A stretch of DNA of 64,000 bases from Belliella kenyensis (GTDB lineage Bacteria; Bacteroidota; Bacteroidia; Cytophagales; Cyclobacteriaceae): the NCBI RefSeq assembly GCF_022549675.1, contig NZ_JAKZGR010000003.1, positions 310,001 through 374,000 on the forward strand, written 5' to 3'. Below, piece by piece: positions 5,345-15,356 of the stretch. The position numbers were made by a program, and so were the translations under genes. Numbering within the stretch: the stretch's first letter is position 1; each line of letters opens with the position of its first letter. Below the pieces are notes generated by a model that was not told the DNA's origin, did not search any database, and saw nothing but the letters and a program-made list of their open reading frames with translations.

Positions 5345-7660
5345 TTATTTTGTCTTTTTTGGCTTCTTATCCATATGAAATTCTAAGACTCCACCAGAAG
5401 TAATGTCTGCATGATCTATAAAAGGCTCTTTTAGTTCTTTTCCATTGAGGTAAACTGCTTTTACAAATGGACGATCTGGTCCTTGATTTTTAGCAATTAT
5501 TTTGAAGGTATTTCCATTGGAAAGTGGGAGAGAAGCATTTTTGACCAATGGACTGCCTAGTGCATATTCGGTAGAGCCAGGGGCTACTGGGTAGAAACCT
5601 AATGCACTAAATATATACCATGCGCTCATCTGCCCAAAATCATCATTACCACCCAAGCCATCAGGACTGTTCTGATACATGGTCTTTAAAATGTTTCGGA
5701 TTTTATCCTGAGATTTTTGTGGTTGGGAGGTCCAATTATACAGATAGACAACATGATGAGAAGGCTCATTCCCGTGTACGTAGTTCCCGATGATGCCTTC
5801 ACGGGTGATATCTTCTGTTTTTTCAAAATACTTATCAGGAAGCTCCATGGTGAACAAAGAGTCAAGCCTTTGAATAAACGATTCATTTCCTCCCATCATC
5901 TTGATAAGAGATTTGGGGTCATGAGGAACATATAGACTGTAGTTCCATGAGTTGCCTTCTATAAAGCCTTGTCCATGGGTGTCAAGTGGGTCAAAAGTAG
6001 TACGGAAAGATCCATCTGAAAGCTTAGGTCGTGTGAATCCAATTGAATTATCGTAAACATGCTTATAGCTTTCTGATCGATGATTATAGATTTGTGCGAT
6101 TGAATCTTTTTTTAATTGAGTTGCCATCTGCGCTATAGCCCAATCATCATAAGCATATTCTAGTGTTTTCGAAACTGATGAACCGCTTTTATCTTCTGGG
6201 ACATAGCCTAGTGCTACATAGTCACCGATTCCATCAAAATAGCTCGTGTTTGAAGTATTGATGCTAGCTTGGAGTGCTTTTTCATGGTCAAAGCCTTTGA
6301 CTCCTTTTGCCATGGCGTCAGCTATTACGGATACAGCATGATAGCCGATCATACACCAATTTTCATTGGCATAGTGAGACCATATGGGTAGCATTCCATG
6401 TACACTTTGATCAGCATGGGCCAGCATGGAATTGATCATATCAGCATTTCTCTCTGGCTGTATGATGTTGTATAGGGGATGCAGCGCCCTGTAAGTATCC
6501 CAAAGTGAAAAGCTGGTGTAATTGGTGAATCCGTCGGCTTGATGTATGTTTTGGTCTAATCCTCTGTAGCTGCCATCTGCATCCATGTACACTGTGGGAC
6601 CAAGAGATGCATGATACATACTCGTGTAAAAATTATACATGTCATCTGGATCGTCCATTTCTACAGTCACTTTGCGTAATTCTTGCTCCCATAATGCTTC
6701 ACCCTCACGCTTCACTTGTTCAAAATCCCAATGGGGAATCTCTGTTTCCATATTAGCCAAAGCCCCTGCTGTACTTACTGGTGATATGGCCATCTTAGCA
6801 ATCAATGGATCACTGTCTTCTTCAAACTCAAAGTCGAAATAAGCTCTGATTTCTTTTCCTGCGATTTCGGGAAAGTTTTTTGATTGATCAAACCTGCCCC
6901 AAAACCCTCTATAAACTTGCTTTTCATCATGCTTTTCATTTCCATAAGATTTGAAAGGTTTACTGAACTTTAAGGCAAAGTAGACTGTCCTTGTCCTGGC
7001 CCATCCTTGAGTTTGTCTATAACCCGTGACTGTGCTGTCATTTTCTATTCGGAGAAAAGTCCAGACATTTTTCCCTTCAAAAGGATAAGTTCCTGCCTTC
7101 AGGTCAAGGATTACATGGCCTTGATCAGTTTTTGGAAAAGTGTATCTATGCATTCCTACTCGGGTGCTGCTCGTCAACTCCACATTGATACCGTAATCCT
7201 TCAAAAGTACCTGATAGTAGGCTGGTGATGCTGACTCTTCATCATGAGCATATCTTGACCTATAGCCATTGTCTGGCTGATCTGCCGTGCCGGGGTTTAG
7301 CCTTAGTTTTCCCACCGTAGGCATCATCAATAGATCACCCAAATCAGCATGCCCAGTACCGCTAAAATGAGTGTGGCTGAACCCGACGATAGTAGGATCA
7401 TCATATTGATACCCTGCACAATACCGATATACATCAGGGTTGTATTTTCCTTCGTATGCATAAGGTATGGTATCCGTGTCAGGACTAAGTTGAATACTTC
7501 CAAATGGCACAGTAGCTCCAGGGTAGGTGTGCCCCATTTTCGCAGTTCCGATAAATGGATCAACATACTTGATGAGCGAAAGCTTGTCCTCTTGAGCTTG
7601 TGCAAAAGCTGTGGTCAAAGTAAAGAAGCTAAATAGTAAAGAAACTTTTAAAATACTCAT
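5345..7660 (-). CDS. GH92 alpha-mannosidase (GNEP type)
   Basis: A 771-residue secreted enzyme. The start at 7660 gives a clean signal peptide (SILKVSLLFSFFTLTTAFAQ); an upstream in-frame ATG at 7717 would spoil it. The GH92 hallmarks are the N-terminal VDPFIGTAKMGHTYPGA, EGNSW near residue 568 (Glu as general acid), HGNEPSHH near 630 and GNDDFGQMSAW near 673 (Asp as base). GH92 enzymes are calcium-dependent exo-alpha-mannosidases that invert at the anomeric carbon. The GNEP form is that of ordinary mannosidases; linkage preference is not certain. It lies in the SusCD operon downstream of the second GH92. Confidence 0.92.
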   Translation of the reverse strand: MSILKVSLLFSFFTLTTAFAQAQEDKLSLIKYVDPFIGTAKMGHTYPGATVPFGSIQLSPDTDTIPYAYEGKYNPDVYRYCAGYQYDDPTIVGFSHTHFSGTGHADLGDLLMMPTVGKLRLNPGTADQPDNGYRSRYAHDEESASPAYYQVLLKDYGINVELTSSTRVGMHRYTFPKTDQGHVILDLKAGTYPFEGKNVWTFLRIENDSTVTGYRQTQGWARTRTVYFALKFSKPFKSYGNEKHDEKQVYRGFWGRFDQSKNFPEIAGKEIRAYFDFEFEEDSDPLIAKMAISPVSTAGALANMETEIPHWDFEQVKREGEALWEQELRKVTVEMDDPDDMYNFYTSMYHASLGPTVYMDADGSYRGLDQNIHQADGFTNYTSFSLWDTYRALHPLYNIIQPERNADMINSMLAHADQSVHGMLPIWSHYANENWCMIGYHAVSVIADAMAKGVKGFDHEKALQASINTSNTSYFDGIGDYVALGYVPEDKSGSSVSKTLEYAYDDWAIAQMATQLKKDSIAQIYNHRSESYKHVYDNSIGFTRPKLSDGSFRTTFDPLDTHGQGFIEGNSWNYSLYVPHDPKSLIKMMGGNESFIQRLDSLFTMELPDKYFEKTEDITREGIIGNYVHGNEPSHHVVYLYNWTSQPQKSQDKIRNILKTMYQNSPDGLGGNDDFGQMSAWYIFSALGFYPVAPGSTEYALGSPLVKNASLPLSNGNTFKIIAKNQGPDRPFVKAVYLNGKELKEPFIDHADITSGGVLEFHMDKKPKKTK

Positions 7661-7800
7661 GGTGCTTGGGGATGGAGTAATAAAGGTAATTTTTTTGCAG
7701 TTTTGATTGACAGCCAATAAATATGTTTTGCTATCAATTAGCTTAAGAAAATTGTAAAACTAATTATGCTCTTGAGACAAATGAAAGATCAAGATGTAAG

Positions 7801-7925
7801 AAAGTCTTTGACAGTAGAGATAACCGTCAAAGACTTTTGTGTATTAAATAACTAAAATTCGCAGACCTTTCAGGTTTTTTTGACTAACAATCAGTTATTA
7901 GGAATAATCGAGTTAAACCTGAAAG
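7801..7925. other. Two hairpins between the GH92 genes
   Basis: The 330-base gap between the two GH92 genes has no reading frame of note. A 12-bp stem AAAGTCTTTGAC/GTCAAAGACTTT lies at 7801-7812 and 7826-7837, and an 11-bp stem CTTTCAGGTTT/AAACCTGAAAG at 7867-7877 and 7915-7925. Neither has a strong U run on the operon strand, so they look more like mRNA-stabilising or processing hairpins than clean terminators. Confidence 0.45.
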
Positions 7926-7990
7926 ATTCTTTTGTTGCTATAAATCAATCGATTACAACATTTTCTTACGGATTTTAGAAAATATCAAAC

Positions 7991-10309
7991 TTATTTTTCT
8001 CTTGACATAGAGAAAGGTAGATCTGATTCCTTAACTCCTCTGTTTTTATTCGGATTCTCATCCATAGTGAAGGAAATTGAAGCACCATCCATCAAAGTTT
8101 GATGCTTGATGAAGTTTTTGGTATATTCTTTTCCATCAAGTTTCATAGATTTCACATAGCGATTGTCATGATTATTATTTTCAGCTTTGATATTGACTTT
8201 TTTTCCATTTTCAAGTTCCAAGGTAACAGATTTGAAAAGAGGGCTGCCGATGATGTACTCATCTGTGGCTGGGCTGACAGGATAGAAACCTAAAGCTGAA
8301 AATACATACCAAGCCGAAGTCTGTCCATTGTCCTCATCCCCACAGTATCCATCAGGCGTAGGAAGATACATTTTATCCATGGTTTCCCTTGCCCAATATT
8401 GAGCTTTCCATGGTTCATTTGCATAGTTGTAAAGATAAATCATGTGCTGAATAGGTTGATTGCCGTGAGCATATTGTCCCATGTCAGCTACTTGCATTTC
8501 TCTAATTTCATGAATCACACTCCTGTAGTAACTTTCATCAAACACTGGTGGTAAGGTAAAGACATTATCAAGTTGCTCTACAAATCCTTTCTTGCCACCC
8601 ATTAGGTCTATTAGGCCTTGTACGTCATGGAAAACAGACCAGGTATAATGCCAGCTATTTCCCTCAGTGAATGCATCTCCCCATTTGAATGGATTGAAAG
8701 GTGCCATGAAGTTTCCGTCTTTCATTTTCCCTCTCATTAGTCTAGTTTCTGGATCAAAGAGGTTTTTGTAGTTTTGACTTCTTTTCTTGTAAAGGTCTAC
8801 AATGTCTTTTGGCTTGTCGAGTGCCTTGGCAAGCTGATAGATGGTAAAGTCATTGTATGCGTACTCCAAAGTTCTAGCAGCATTTTCATTGATATTCACA
8901 TCATATGGAACATAGCCTAGCTCATTGTAATATTCAGCCCCTGCTCTTCCTACCGCAGTAAGAGGGCCTTCATTATTGGCACCGTGAAGTAATGCTTCAA
9001 AAAGTGTCTCTACATCATAATCAGCCTGATTTTGCTTGCTTAATTTCAAGTAAGCATCAGCTACTACAGAGGCGGAGTTGTTGCCGATCATTACATTTCT
9101 CAAACCAGGGCTTGCCCATTCAGGTAACCATCCACTTTCTTTATAGGCATTGACCAATCCTTCTTGCATTTTGGCACTTAAACTTGGGTACATCATGTTC
9201 AAGAATGGAAAAAGTGCCCTGAAAGTGTCCCAAAATCCCGTGTCTGTAAACATATAGCCTGGAAGTACTTCACCATTGTAAGGGCTATAGTGCATTACAT
9301 CCCCATTGGCATCTATTTCGTAGAATTTTCTTGGAAAAAGTAGCGTTCTATAAAGACTTGAGTAGAAGGTTCTAAACTGATCTGGTGTACCACCACTTAC
9401 TTTTACCCGTCCAAGTTCCTTATTCCATGACTGCTTACCGGCAGTTTTTACGGCTTCGAAATCTTGTTCACCAATTTCTTTCATGTTGATTTCAGCTTGC
9501 TCATAGCTGATAAAAGAAGAAGCTACTTTAGCATTTACTCTTTCACCTCTTTTGGTTTTGAAACCTATCACTGCACCAACATGATCAGCTTCTATTTCTA
9601 ATTGCTCATCTAATTCTCCAGAGGAAAAAGTTTGATTGAAAGTGAATTCCTTGTCAAAGACAATTACAAAATAGTTTTTGAAGTTTTCTGGAACTCCACC
9701 ACTGTTTCTTGTGGTGTAGCCTATGATTTTTCTTTCTTGAGGAATTACTTTCACATAGGATCCTCTGTCAAACGCATCTACTAGCACGTAAGCACTGTCT
9801 GTTTCAGGAAATGTAAACCTAAATCTTGCCGCCCTTTCAGTAGGGGTGATCTCTGTGGTGACATCATGGTCTGCCAAGTACACGCTGTAGTAGTATGGTT
9901 TCACGATTTCTGCTTTGTGTGAAAACCAGCTAGCACGGTCATCTTCATTGACTTTGATTTTACCCGTTATGGGCATCAATGAAAATTGACCGTAATCGTT
10001 CATCCAAGGTGAGGGTTGGTGTGTTTGCTTGAATCCTCTGATCTTATCAGCAGCATAAGTATAGGCCCAGCCATTGCCCATGGAACCCGTCTGGGGAGTC
10101 CAAAAATTCATTCCCCAGGGTAAGGCTATCGCGGGGTACACATTTCCATTCGAAAAACTTGGCTTTGAATCGGTTCCTATTAGCGGATTTACCCAATCTA
10201 CTGGATCTTGTTCCAAGACATGAAAATCTTGTGCTGAAACCATGTATGGAAACAAGTTGCTTAGGAAAAGCAAGCAATAAAGGCAGAAATTTAAAGGTTT
10301 AAACTGCAT
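7991..10309 (-). CDS. GH92 family hydrolase (GNQP type)
   Basis: The 772-residue protein has a signal peptide ending in MVSAQ and the GH92 pattern: WVNPLIGTDSKPSFSNG at the start, EGNSWHYTW near residue 545, HGNQPIQH near 616 and GDEDNGQTSAW near 660. Compared with the neighbouring GH92, Glu is replaced by Gln (GNEP to GNQP) and SHH by IQH. In the GH92 literature, as I recall it, GNQP marks enzymes that hydrolyse mannose-alpha-1-phospho-6-mannose (uncapping of yeast phosphomannan), whereas the Glu form marks mannosidases. A phosphodiester-capped mannan is therefore the favoured substrate. The family call is firm; the specificity is inferred. Confidence 0.9.
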   Translation of the reverse strand: MQFKPLNFCLYCLLFLSNLFPYMVSAQDFHVLEQDPVDWVNPLIGTDSKPSFSNGNVYPAIALPWGMNFWTPQTGSMGNGWAYTYAADKIRGFKQTHQPSPWMNDYGQFSLMPITGKIKVNEDDRASWFSHKAEIVKPYYYSVYLADHDVTTEITPTERAARFRFTFPETDSAYVLVDAFDRGSYVKVIPQERKIIGYTTRNSGGVPENFKNYFVIVFDKEFTFNQTFSSGELDEQLEIEADHVGAVIGFKTKRGERVNAKVASSFISYEQAEINMKEIGEQDFEAVKTAGKQSWNKELGRVKVSGGTPDQFRTFYSSLYRTLLFPRKFYEIDANGDVMHYSPYNGEVLPGYMFTDTGFWDTFRALFPFLNMMYPSLSAKMQEGLVNAYKESGWLPEWASPGLRNVMIGNNSASVVADAYLKLSKQNQADYDVETLFEALLHGANNEGPLTAVGRAGAEYYNELGYVPYDVNINENAARTLEYAYNDFTIYQLAKALDKPKDIVDLYKKRSQNYKNLFDPETRLMRGKMKDGNFMAPFNPFKWGDAFTEGNSWHYTWSVFHDVQGLIDLMGGKKGFVEQLDNVFTLPPVFDESYYRSVIHEIREMQVADMGQYAHGNQPIQHMIYLYNYANEPWKAQYWARETMDKMYLPTPDGYCGDEDNGQTSAWYVFSALGFYPVSPATDEYIIGSPLFKSVTLELENGKKVNIKAENNNHDNRYVKSMKLDGKEYTKNFIKHQTLMDGASISFTMDENPNKNRGVKESDLPFSMSREK

Positions 10310-10355
10310 GACGGTTTGTGATTTGTTGAGGTACTTTTGGTTTTTGAAAGCAATT

Positions 10356-10396
10356 TGCTCATGACAAAGTTACTCGAAAGTCCTTTGCCATGAGCA
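10356..10396 (-). other. Intercistronic hairpin after susD
   Basis: On the operon strand, TGCTCATG plus CAAAG (10356-10369) pairs with CTTTG plus CATGAGCA (10383-10396): 8 and 5 bp separated by one mismatch, with a 13-base loop. It sits between the susD stop (10451) and the GH92 start (10309). There is no U tract. A structure at this place would fit differential mRNA stability, keeping susCD levels above those of the enzymes. Confidence 0.5.
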
Positions 10397-10450
10397 GGTT
10401 TAATAGGTTTGTTAAAGAGCCTTACTGATGTTTTGATACTTTTTATAGAC

Positions 10451-11956
10451 TTACCATCCTGGGTTTTGAGTAAGTTGATTGTTGTTGTCAATTTCTCTTT
10501 GAGGAATTGCAAAAAGAAGGTATTTTTCGCTAAGTGTCGGTCCATAAGAAAATCTATGACCTACGAAATCTTCAAAGTCTCCAGTGGCTAGGTTAAGTAC
10601 TTGTCTTCTTCGAATCATGTCAAACCATGTTTTGTTTTCAAATGCAAGTTCATGAAACCTTTCTTTCCAAATAGCCTCTCGAGTAAGAGAGCTTGCGTCA
10701 AATGGGGCTAGGTTAGCTCGATTTCTTATCGCATTGATAGCTTCTAAAGCATCAGAAGTAGTTCCATTGGCTTCAAATTCAGCTTCTGCAAAAGTTAGTA
10801 AGACATCTGCATACCGGATGAAAGTAAATCCAAGATCACTTTGAGCAGTGTTGAGTACGGCTTCTTCATCGAAATATTTGTAAATGTAATGCGCCCCAAA
10901 AGAAACCTCTTGAGCGGGGTTGTTGATATTAGGGTAAGAAGTATAGTAGAAGCCTCTTTCTGCCACTCTAGCATCACCCTCTTCGTGGGTGTTGATAAAA
11001 GCAGCAGTGGGGTACATTACGCCAAATTCATCTGAAAACTGTGAGATATTTCGACTTCTTGGCAAAAGCCAAGCTGTCATTCCACTAGTAGCAAGACCAA
11101 TCAAGTATTGATTTTTGAAGATGATTTCACCCGATAATTGTATATTCGGATCATGCAATTCATCGTATGTATCAAACAATCTGTAGGTATTCTGATCGAT
11201 AACCTCTTTTGCCTTTTGTGCGGCCAAAGCATAGTAGTTGTCTCCAGCTTGAAGTGGAAATCCAGCCATGGTCAAGTAGACTTGAGCTAAGGTGGCTTTT
11301 ATTGCACCTTGGCTTACCCTACCATTTGTAGTGCTGGCCGGAATACTGCTTTCTTCCGCAAATTGTAGATCAGAGACGATGAGGTCATAGATGTCTGCAA
11401 TAGGGGATCTGCTTGGATACAATAGGTCAGAATCAGCATCCACAGGTACAGTGATCAAAGGAATATCACCAAATAGCCTTACGAGGTTGAAATAATGGAA
11501 GGCTCTCATGAAATGTGCCTCAGCTATGAGGTTTTGCTGGGTTGTTTCATTCATTAGGATGTTTGGAATCCTATCGATAGCCAGATTTGCATTGGCAATG
11601 GCTCTGTAAGATTGCTCCCACCATACATTGAAATAGTTGTTTTCAGAATTGGTGGTAAGATTTCTCAGGGTGTTATTGAATTGACTTTGTCCCACCTCTG
11701 TATTGAGCAAGCCTGTAGGGAATTCCAAACTCATAAATGGGCTTTCACCATACGTACCAGCTCCATTAGATACGAACCTCAGGGCACTATACAAATGATT
11801 GATAGCTGCTTCAGCATGCTCGGGAGTCTGGAAATAGTTCTCTTGAGTATAATTGGATTCATTTCTTTCTTCAAGAAAATCAGCGCAAGAAACACTCAGG
11901 AAAGTGCCTGTAAGAATCGCGAAGTATTTTATGTTACTATATATTGACTTTTTCAT
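10451..11956 (-). CDS. SusD/RagB-family glycan-binding lipoprotein
   Basis: 501 residues with a lipoprotein signal (SVSCADF, Cys24), the N-terminal NYFQTPEHAEAAINHLYSAL segment, the TPR-like core with EAHFMRAFHYFNLVRLFGDI and the family's final QNPGW. SusD proteins cover the lumen of their SusC partner as a lid and bind the incoming oligosaccharide at the cell surface. It follows susC by 22 bases. With GH92 enzymes downstream, the ligand is probably a mannose-containing oligosaccharide. Confidence 0.95.
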   Translation of the reverse strand: MKKSIYSNIKYFAILTGTFLSVSCADFLEERNESNYTQENYFQTPEHAEAAINHLYSALRFVSNGAGTYGESPFMSLEFPTGLLNTEVGQSQFNNTLRNLTTNSENNYFNVWWEQSYRAIANANLAIDRIPNILMNETTQQNLIAEAHFMRAFHYFNLVRLFGDIPLITVPVDADSDLLYPSRSPIADIYDLIVSDLQFAEESSIPASTTNGRVSQGAIKATLAQVYLTMAGFPLQAGDNYYALAAQKAKEVIDQNTYRLFDTYDELHDPNIQLSGEIIFKNQYLIGLATSGMTAWLLPRSRNISQFSDEFGVMYPTAAFINTHEEGDARVAERGFYYTSYPNINNPAQEVSFGAHYIYKYFDEEAVLNTAQSDLGFTFIRYADVLLTFAEAEFEANGTTSDALEAINAIRNRANLAPFDASSLTREAIWKERFHELAFENKTWFDMIRRRQVLNLATGDFEDFVGHRFSYGPTLSEKYLLFAIPQREIDNNNQLTQNPGW

Positions 11957-11979
11957 CTGATTTCTATTTTAAAGGACAT

Positions 11980-14900
11980 TTAAAATGATACATTAATACC
12001 TAGGGTGTAAGTAATGGGCTTAGGATAATCATAGAATGTGATCCCTTGTGCAAATGCGTCTCCATAAGTACTTACTTCTGGATCAAAGCCTGTATATTCA
12101 GTTAAGAGGAAAAAATTCTGTACAGAAGCATACACTCTTAAGTTTCTGATGTGTAATCTTTCCAATCTTTCTGGGGAAAAATTGTACCCTAACAGCAAGT
12201 TTCTACCTCGTACAAAAGATCCATCTTCCACCATTCTAGAGTCAATATTTGATTGGAAATAAGAGCGAGAAGGCCTGTTTTGTGCCACCATCGTTTCTTG
12301 GTTTTCTGGTGTCCATCCCTCTAGCACCGTGGCAAAGCTGTTTGCTTGACCTGTTCTGTCTTCGGCAGCGTGCTTGGCTAGGTTTAGGATATCATTTCCA
12401 TAGCTATATTGTATATCGATGGTAAAGTCAAAATTTTTGTATTGGAAAGTATTGAATAATGCTCCAAATCCCTTTGGAATACCATTTCCTAATATTGCTC
12501 TGTCGCTGTTATTGATCTGACCATCTCCATTGAGGTCTCTATACTTCACATCACCAGGAAGTAGACCATAAATAGCAGCTTCATCTGCTTCGTCACTTCC
12601 CCATGTACCTTCTCTCACCAAGCCATAGAATGAGCCGACTGGCTCGCCTACTCTCAGAATGTTAGTGTTTGATAAGAAAAAGGGGCCAGGAAAAATATCA
12701 TCATTTGCAGCTCCTAATGCCAAAACCCTATTTCTATTTGTTGAGATATTGAAAGTAGTCGTCCAAGTGAAATCACGTGTTTCGATGTTTACGGTGTTGA
12801 TGCTGAGTTCTATACCTTGGTTTTCTATGCTTCCAATGTTGGTATAGATACTTGCAAATCCACTACTCGTAGGCACCGGAGCACTCAGAAGCATGTCAGA
12901 AGTCTTTTTGTAGTAGTAATCTGCTTCTAGCATCACGCGGTTATTGAACATACCAAATTCCAGTCCGATATCAAATTGAGCTGTTTTTTCCCATCTCAAA
13001 TTAGGATTGGGCAAAGTTCCAATTCCAACACCTGGAGCTCTTTGTCCACCAATAACTGCAGTAGAATTACCCATGCTTGCAAGAGATTGATAGACCCCAA
13101 TTTCCGAGTTTCCTGTCACCCCATAGCTACTTCTCAGCTTCAAGTCTGAGATAGCTGTGACGTCTTGCATGAAGCCTTCTTCAGCTACCCTCCAAGCAAA
13201 GGCTGCAGAAGGGAAAAATGCAAATTTATTGCCCGTTCCAAACTTAGATGAGCCATCAACTCTTCCAGTAAAGGTGAATAAATATTTGCTCATCAAATTA
13301 TAATTGAATCTTCCGAAATAAGAATTCATCGCCCACTTGTATCTATTGGATTCAGGAGTCAATGGATCTGAACCAAGTCCTAGGTTGTTGTACAAATAGA
13401 AATCATCTGTAAAACCTCTAGCTCCAGCTCTGCTCGTAAAGTAGTCAAACTGCTGCCAACTGATCCCTAAAAGTCCACTGATGGCATGGTTTTCATTCAA
13501 TTCTTTTTCGTAGTTAAGGTAATTTTCAAATTGCCAATAATTGGTTCTAGTATCTCTTACCCAAGCCTCTCCATTGAAGTCGGCACTAAGTTGCCTTAGA
13601 TCCTTGCCAGAGTACCAGCTTTCTTTAAAGTTATTGATATTGATACCTATATTACTCCTCAGTTGTAAATTGTCATTGAACTTGATGGTACTATGCACAT
13701 CACCTAGTACTGTTTGGGTATTATGTATATTTTGTCTGTTTCTAAGAAGATTTACAGGATTTTCACCGCCTTCCATGTTTGGATAGTCGATGTTGCTACC
13801 ATAAGTTCCATCTGCATATTGTACTGGGATGATAGGAAGTGTCTCGATCATCATCCTCAAGGGGCTCAAGCCACCTACTGATCCATCGACTCTGTTTTCT
13901 TCGATATGATTGAATGTCAAGCTGCCACCTACATCTAGCCAGTCTTTGACCTTACCATCCATTACAAATCTTCCAGAGTATCTTTTTAGGTAAGATTCTA
14001 GGACGATACCTTGCTCATCTGCGTAGTTCATAAAGAGTCCATAGGAAGTGTCTTCATCTCCTCCTGTGAAGGAAAGGGAATGGTTTTGGCTGAAGGCTCT
14101 TCGTGTTGCTTCATCTTGCCAATCTGTATCGTACAAGGGGTTTCCATTCGAATCGAAAAGGCTGGAGTTATTCCTATAATTTATCGGATCTTCATACCTT
14201 CCTGCTGCCCATCCTTGAGGATCAAATTTTTGTGAGTTATTGAATGAGTTTTGCTCCACTTGCAAGAATTGCTCAGAATTCAATACATCTATTTTGTTGG
14301 CGATTTCTCCCATGCTGTAAAAGCTACTATAGTTCACTTGTCCACCATCCTTACTTCCTCTTTTGGTAGTGACGATAATGACACCATTGGCTCCTCTTGC
14401 CCCATAGATAGCGGTTGCTGATGCATCTTTCAGTACTTCCATGGAAGCGATGTCGTTTGGATTTAGGTAGTTGATAGGGCCAGCACCGATCACACCATCT
14501 ACTACGTATAGTGGACTATTGCTCGCGTTTACAGAGTTGTTTCCTCTGATTCTGATATTGGTGTTGCCACCTGGTCTACCAGAATTAGTGGATACATTGA
14601 CCCCTGGTGCTCTACCTGCAAGGGCTTGCTCTACGTTGGTTACTGGCCTTTCTTGAAGACTTCTTGAGCTTACTGATGAGACAGAACCTGTGAGGTCTGA
14701 CTTTCTTTGTGTCCCATAGCCTATCACCACAACTTCTTCCAGAGATTGTTCATCACCCTGCATTTCTACATTGATGGTAGACAGATCTCCAACTCTCCTT
14801 TCGATTTGCCTCATTCCCATGAAACTGAATATCAAGATTGAGGAGTTGCCGCGTACAATGATTTGATAGTTTCCATCAATGTCTGTTACTGTACCGTTGT

Positions 14901-15129
14901 CTGTGCCTTTTTCTACGATCGTCACACCAGGTATACCTTCCCCAAGATCATCTATGACTTTGCCAGTAATGGCATTGCTGGAAGCCTGACGCGCCATAGT
15001 TGTATCAGGAGTGATAAGTAAAAAAGAAAAAATAAGTGTAAAGTAGAGTATCAATGGGGTTGATCGGATCAACCTACCCAAGTTTTGGACAGATTTCCAG
15101 GGTGATAGAAGTAAATGGTTGTTTCTCAT
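11980..15129 (-). CDS. SusC/RagA TonB-dependent outer-membrane transporter
   Basis: 1049 residues. After a signal-anchor-like N-terminus come a carboxypeptidase-regulatory-like domain (ITGKVIDDLGEGIPGVTI, residues ~53-130), the plug with VVIGYGTQRKSDLTG, and a long beta-barrel ending in aromatic YTLGINVSF, as expected for Bam insertion. It imports oligosaccharides into the periplasm, powered by TonB-ExbBD. It is the first structural gene of the PUL and its 227-base upstream region holds a candidate operator for the LacI regulator encoded just upstream. Confidence 0.96.
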   Translation of the reverse strand: MRNNHLLLSPWKSVQNLGRLIRSTPLILYFTLIFSFLLITPDTTMARQASSNAITGKVIDDLGEGIPGVTIVEKGTDNGTVTDIDGNYQIIVRGNSSILIFSFMGMRQIERRVGDLSTINVEMQGDEQSLEEVVVIGYGTQRKSDLTGSVSSVSSRSLQERPVTNVEQALAGRAPGVNVSTNSGRPGGNTNIRIRGNNSVNASNSPLYVVDGVIGAGPINYLNPNDIASMEVLKDASATAIYGARGANGVIIVTTKRGSKDGGQVNYSSFYSMGEIANKIDVLNSEQFLQVEQNSFNNSQKFDPQGWAAGRYEDPINYRNNSSLFDSNGNPLYDTDWQDEATRRAFSQNHSLSFTGGDEDTSYGLFMNYADEQGIVLESYLKRYSGRFVMDGKVKDWLDVGGSLTFNHIEENRVDGSVGGLSPLRMMIETLPIIPVQYADGTYGSNIDYPNMEGGENPVNLLRNRQNIHNTQTVLGDVHSTIKFNDNLQLRSNIGININNFKESWYSGKDLRQLSADFNGEAWVRDTRTNYWQFENYLNYEKELNENHAISGLLGISWQQFDYFTSRAGARGFTDDFYLYNNLGLGSDPLTPESNRYKWAMNSYFGRFNYNLMSKYLFTFTGRVDGSSKFGTGNKFAFFPSAAFAWRVAEEGFMQDVTAISDLKLRSSYGVTGNSEIGVYQSLASMGNSTAVIGGQRAPGVGIGTLPNPNLRWEKTAQFDIGLEFGMFNNRVMLEADYYYKKTSDMLLSAPVPTSSGFASIYTNIGSIENQGIELSINTVNIETRDFTWTTTFNISTNRNRVLALGAANDDIFPGPFFLSNTNILRVGEPVGSFYGLVREGTWGSDEADEAAIYGLLPGDVKYRDLNGDGQINNSDRAILGNGIPKGFGALFNTFQYKNFDFTIDIQYSYGNDILNLAKHAAEDRTGQANSFATVLEGWTPENQETMVAQNRPSRSYFQSNIDSRMVEDGSFVRGRNLLLGYNFSPERLERLHIRNLRVYASVQNFFLLTEYTGFDPEVSTYGDAFAQGITFYDYPKPITYTLGINVSF

Positions 15130-15207
15130 TGGGTTTTAGTTATGATGTTAAATAATAGATCAGTGGGATTTTCCCTAACTTCTCCGTTGGTAATAGAAGC
15201 TCTTCAA

Positions 15208-15225
15208 AGCTAAATGCTTTTAGCT
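15208..15225. promoter_or_regulatory. Candidate operator upstream of susC
   Basis: An inverted repeat AGCTAAA-TGCT-TTTAGCT lies about 80 bases before the susC start and about 130 bases from the LacI-type regulator's stop codon. It is the only clear 7+7 palindrome in the gap. The link to that regulator is a guess from position. Confidence 0.3.
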
Positions 15226-15356
15226 ATATTAAAAAAATATGACGAGCTTTTTTTTAAAAAAAATGATAAAAGGCTGAATTTTTGAGTTATATAATTCGTG
15301 AAAATGAATAATAGGGACGATTTTTTATTAAAAAATTATAGAAAATAATTGTTCTA

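Noticed and set aside
7327-7636. Open reading frames on both strands inside the GH92 gene
   Set aside because: They lie fully inside a well-supported gene, with no start signals or recognisable domains.
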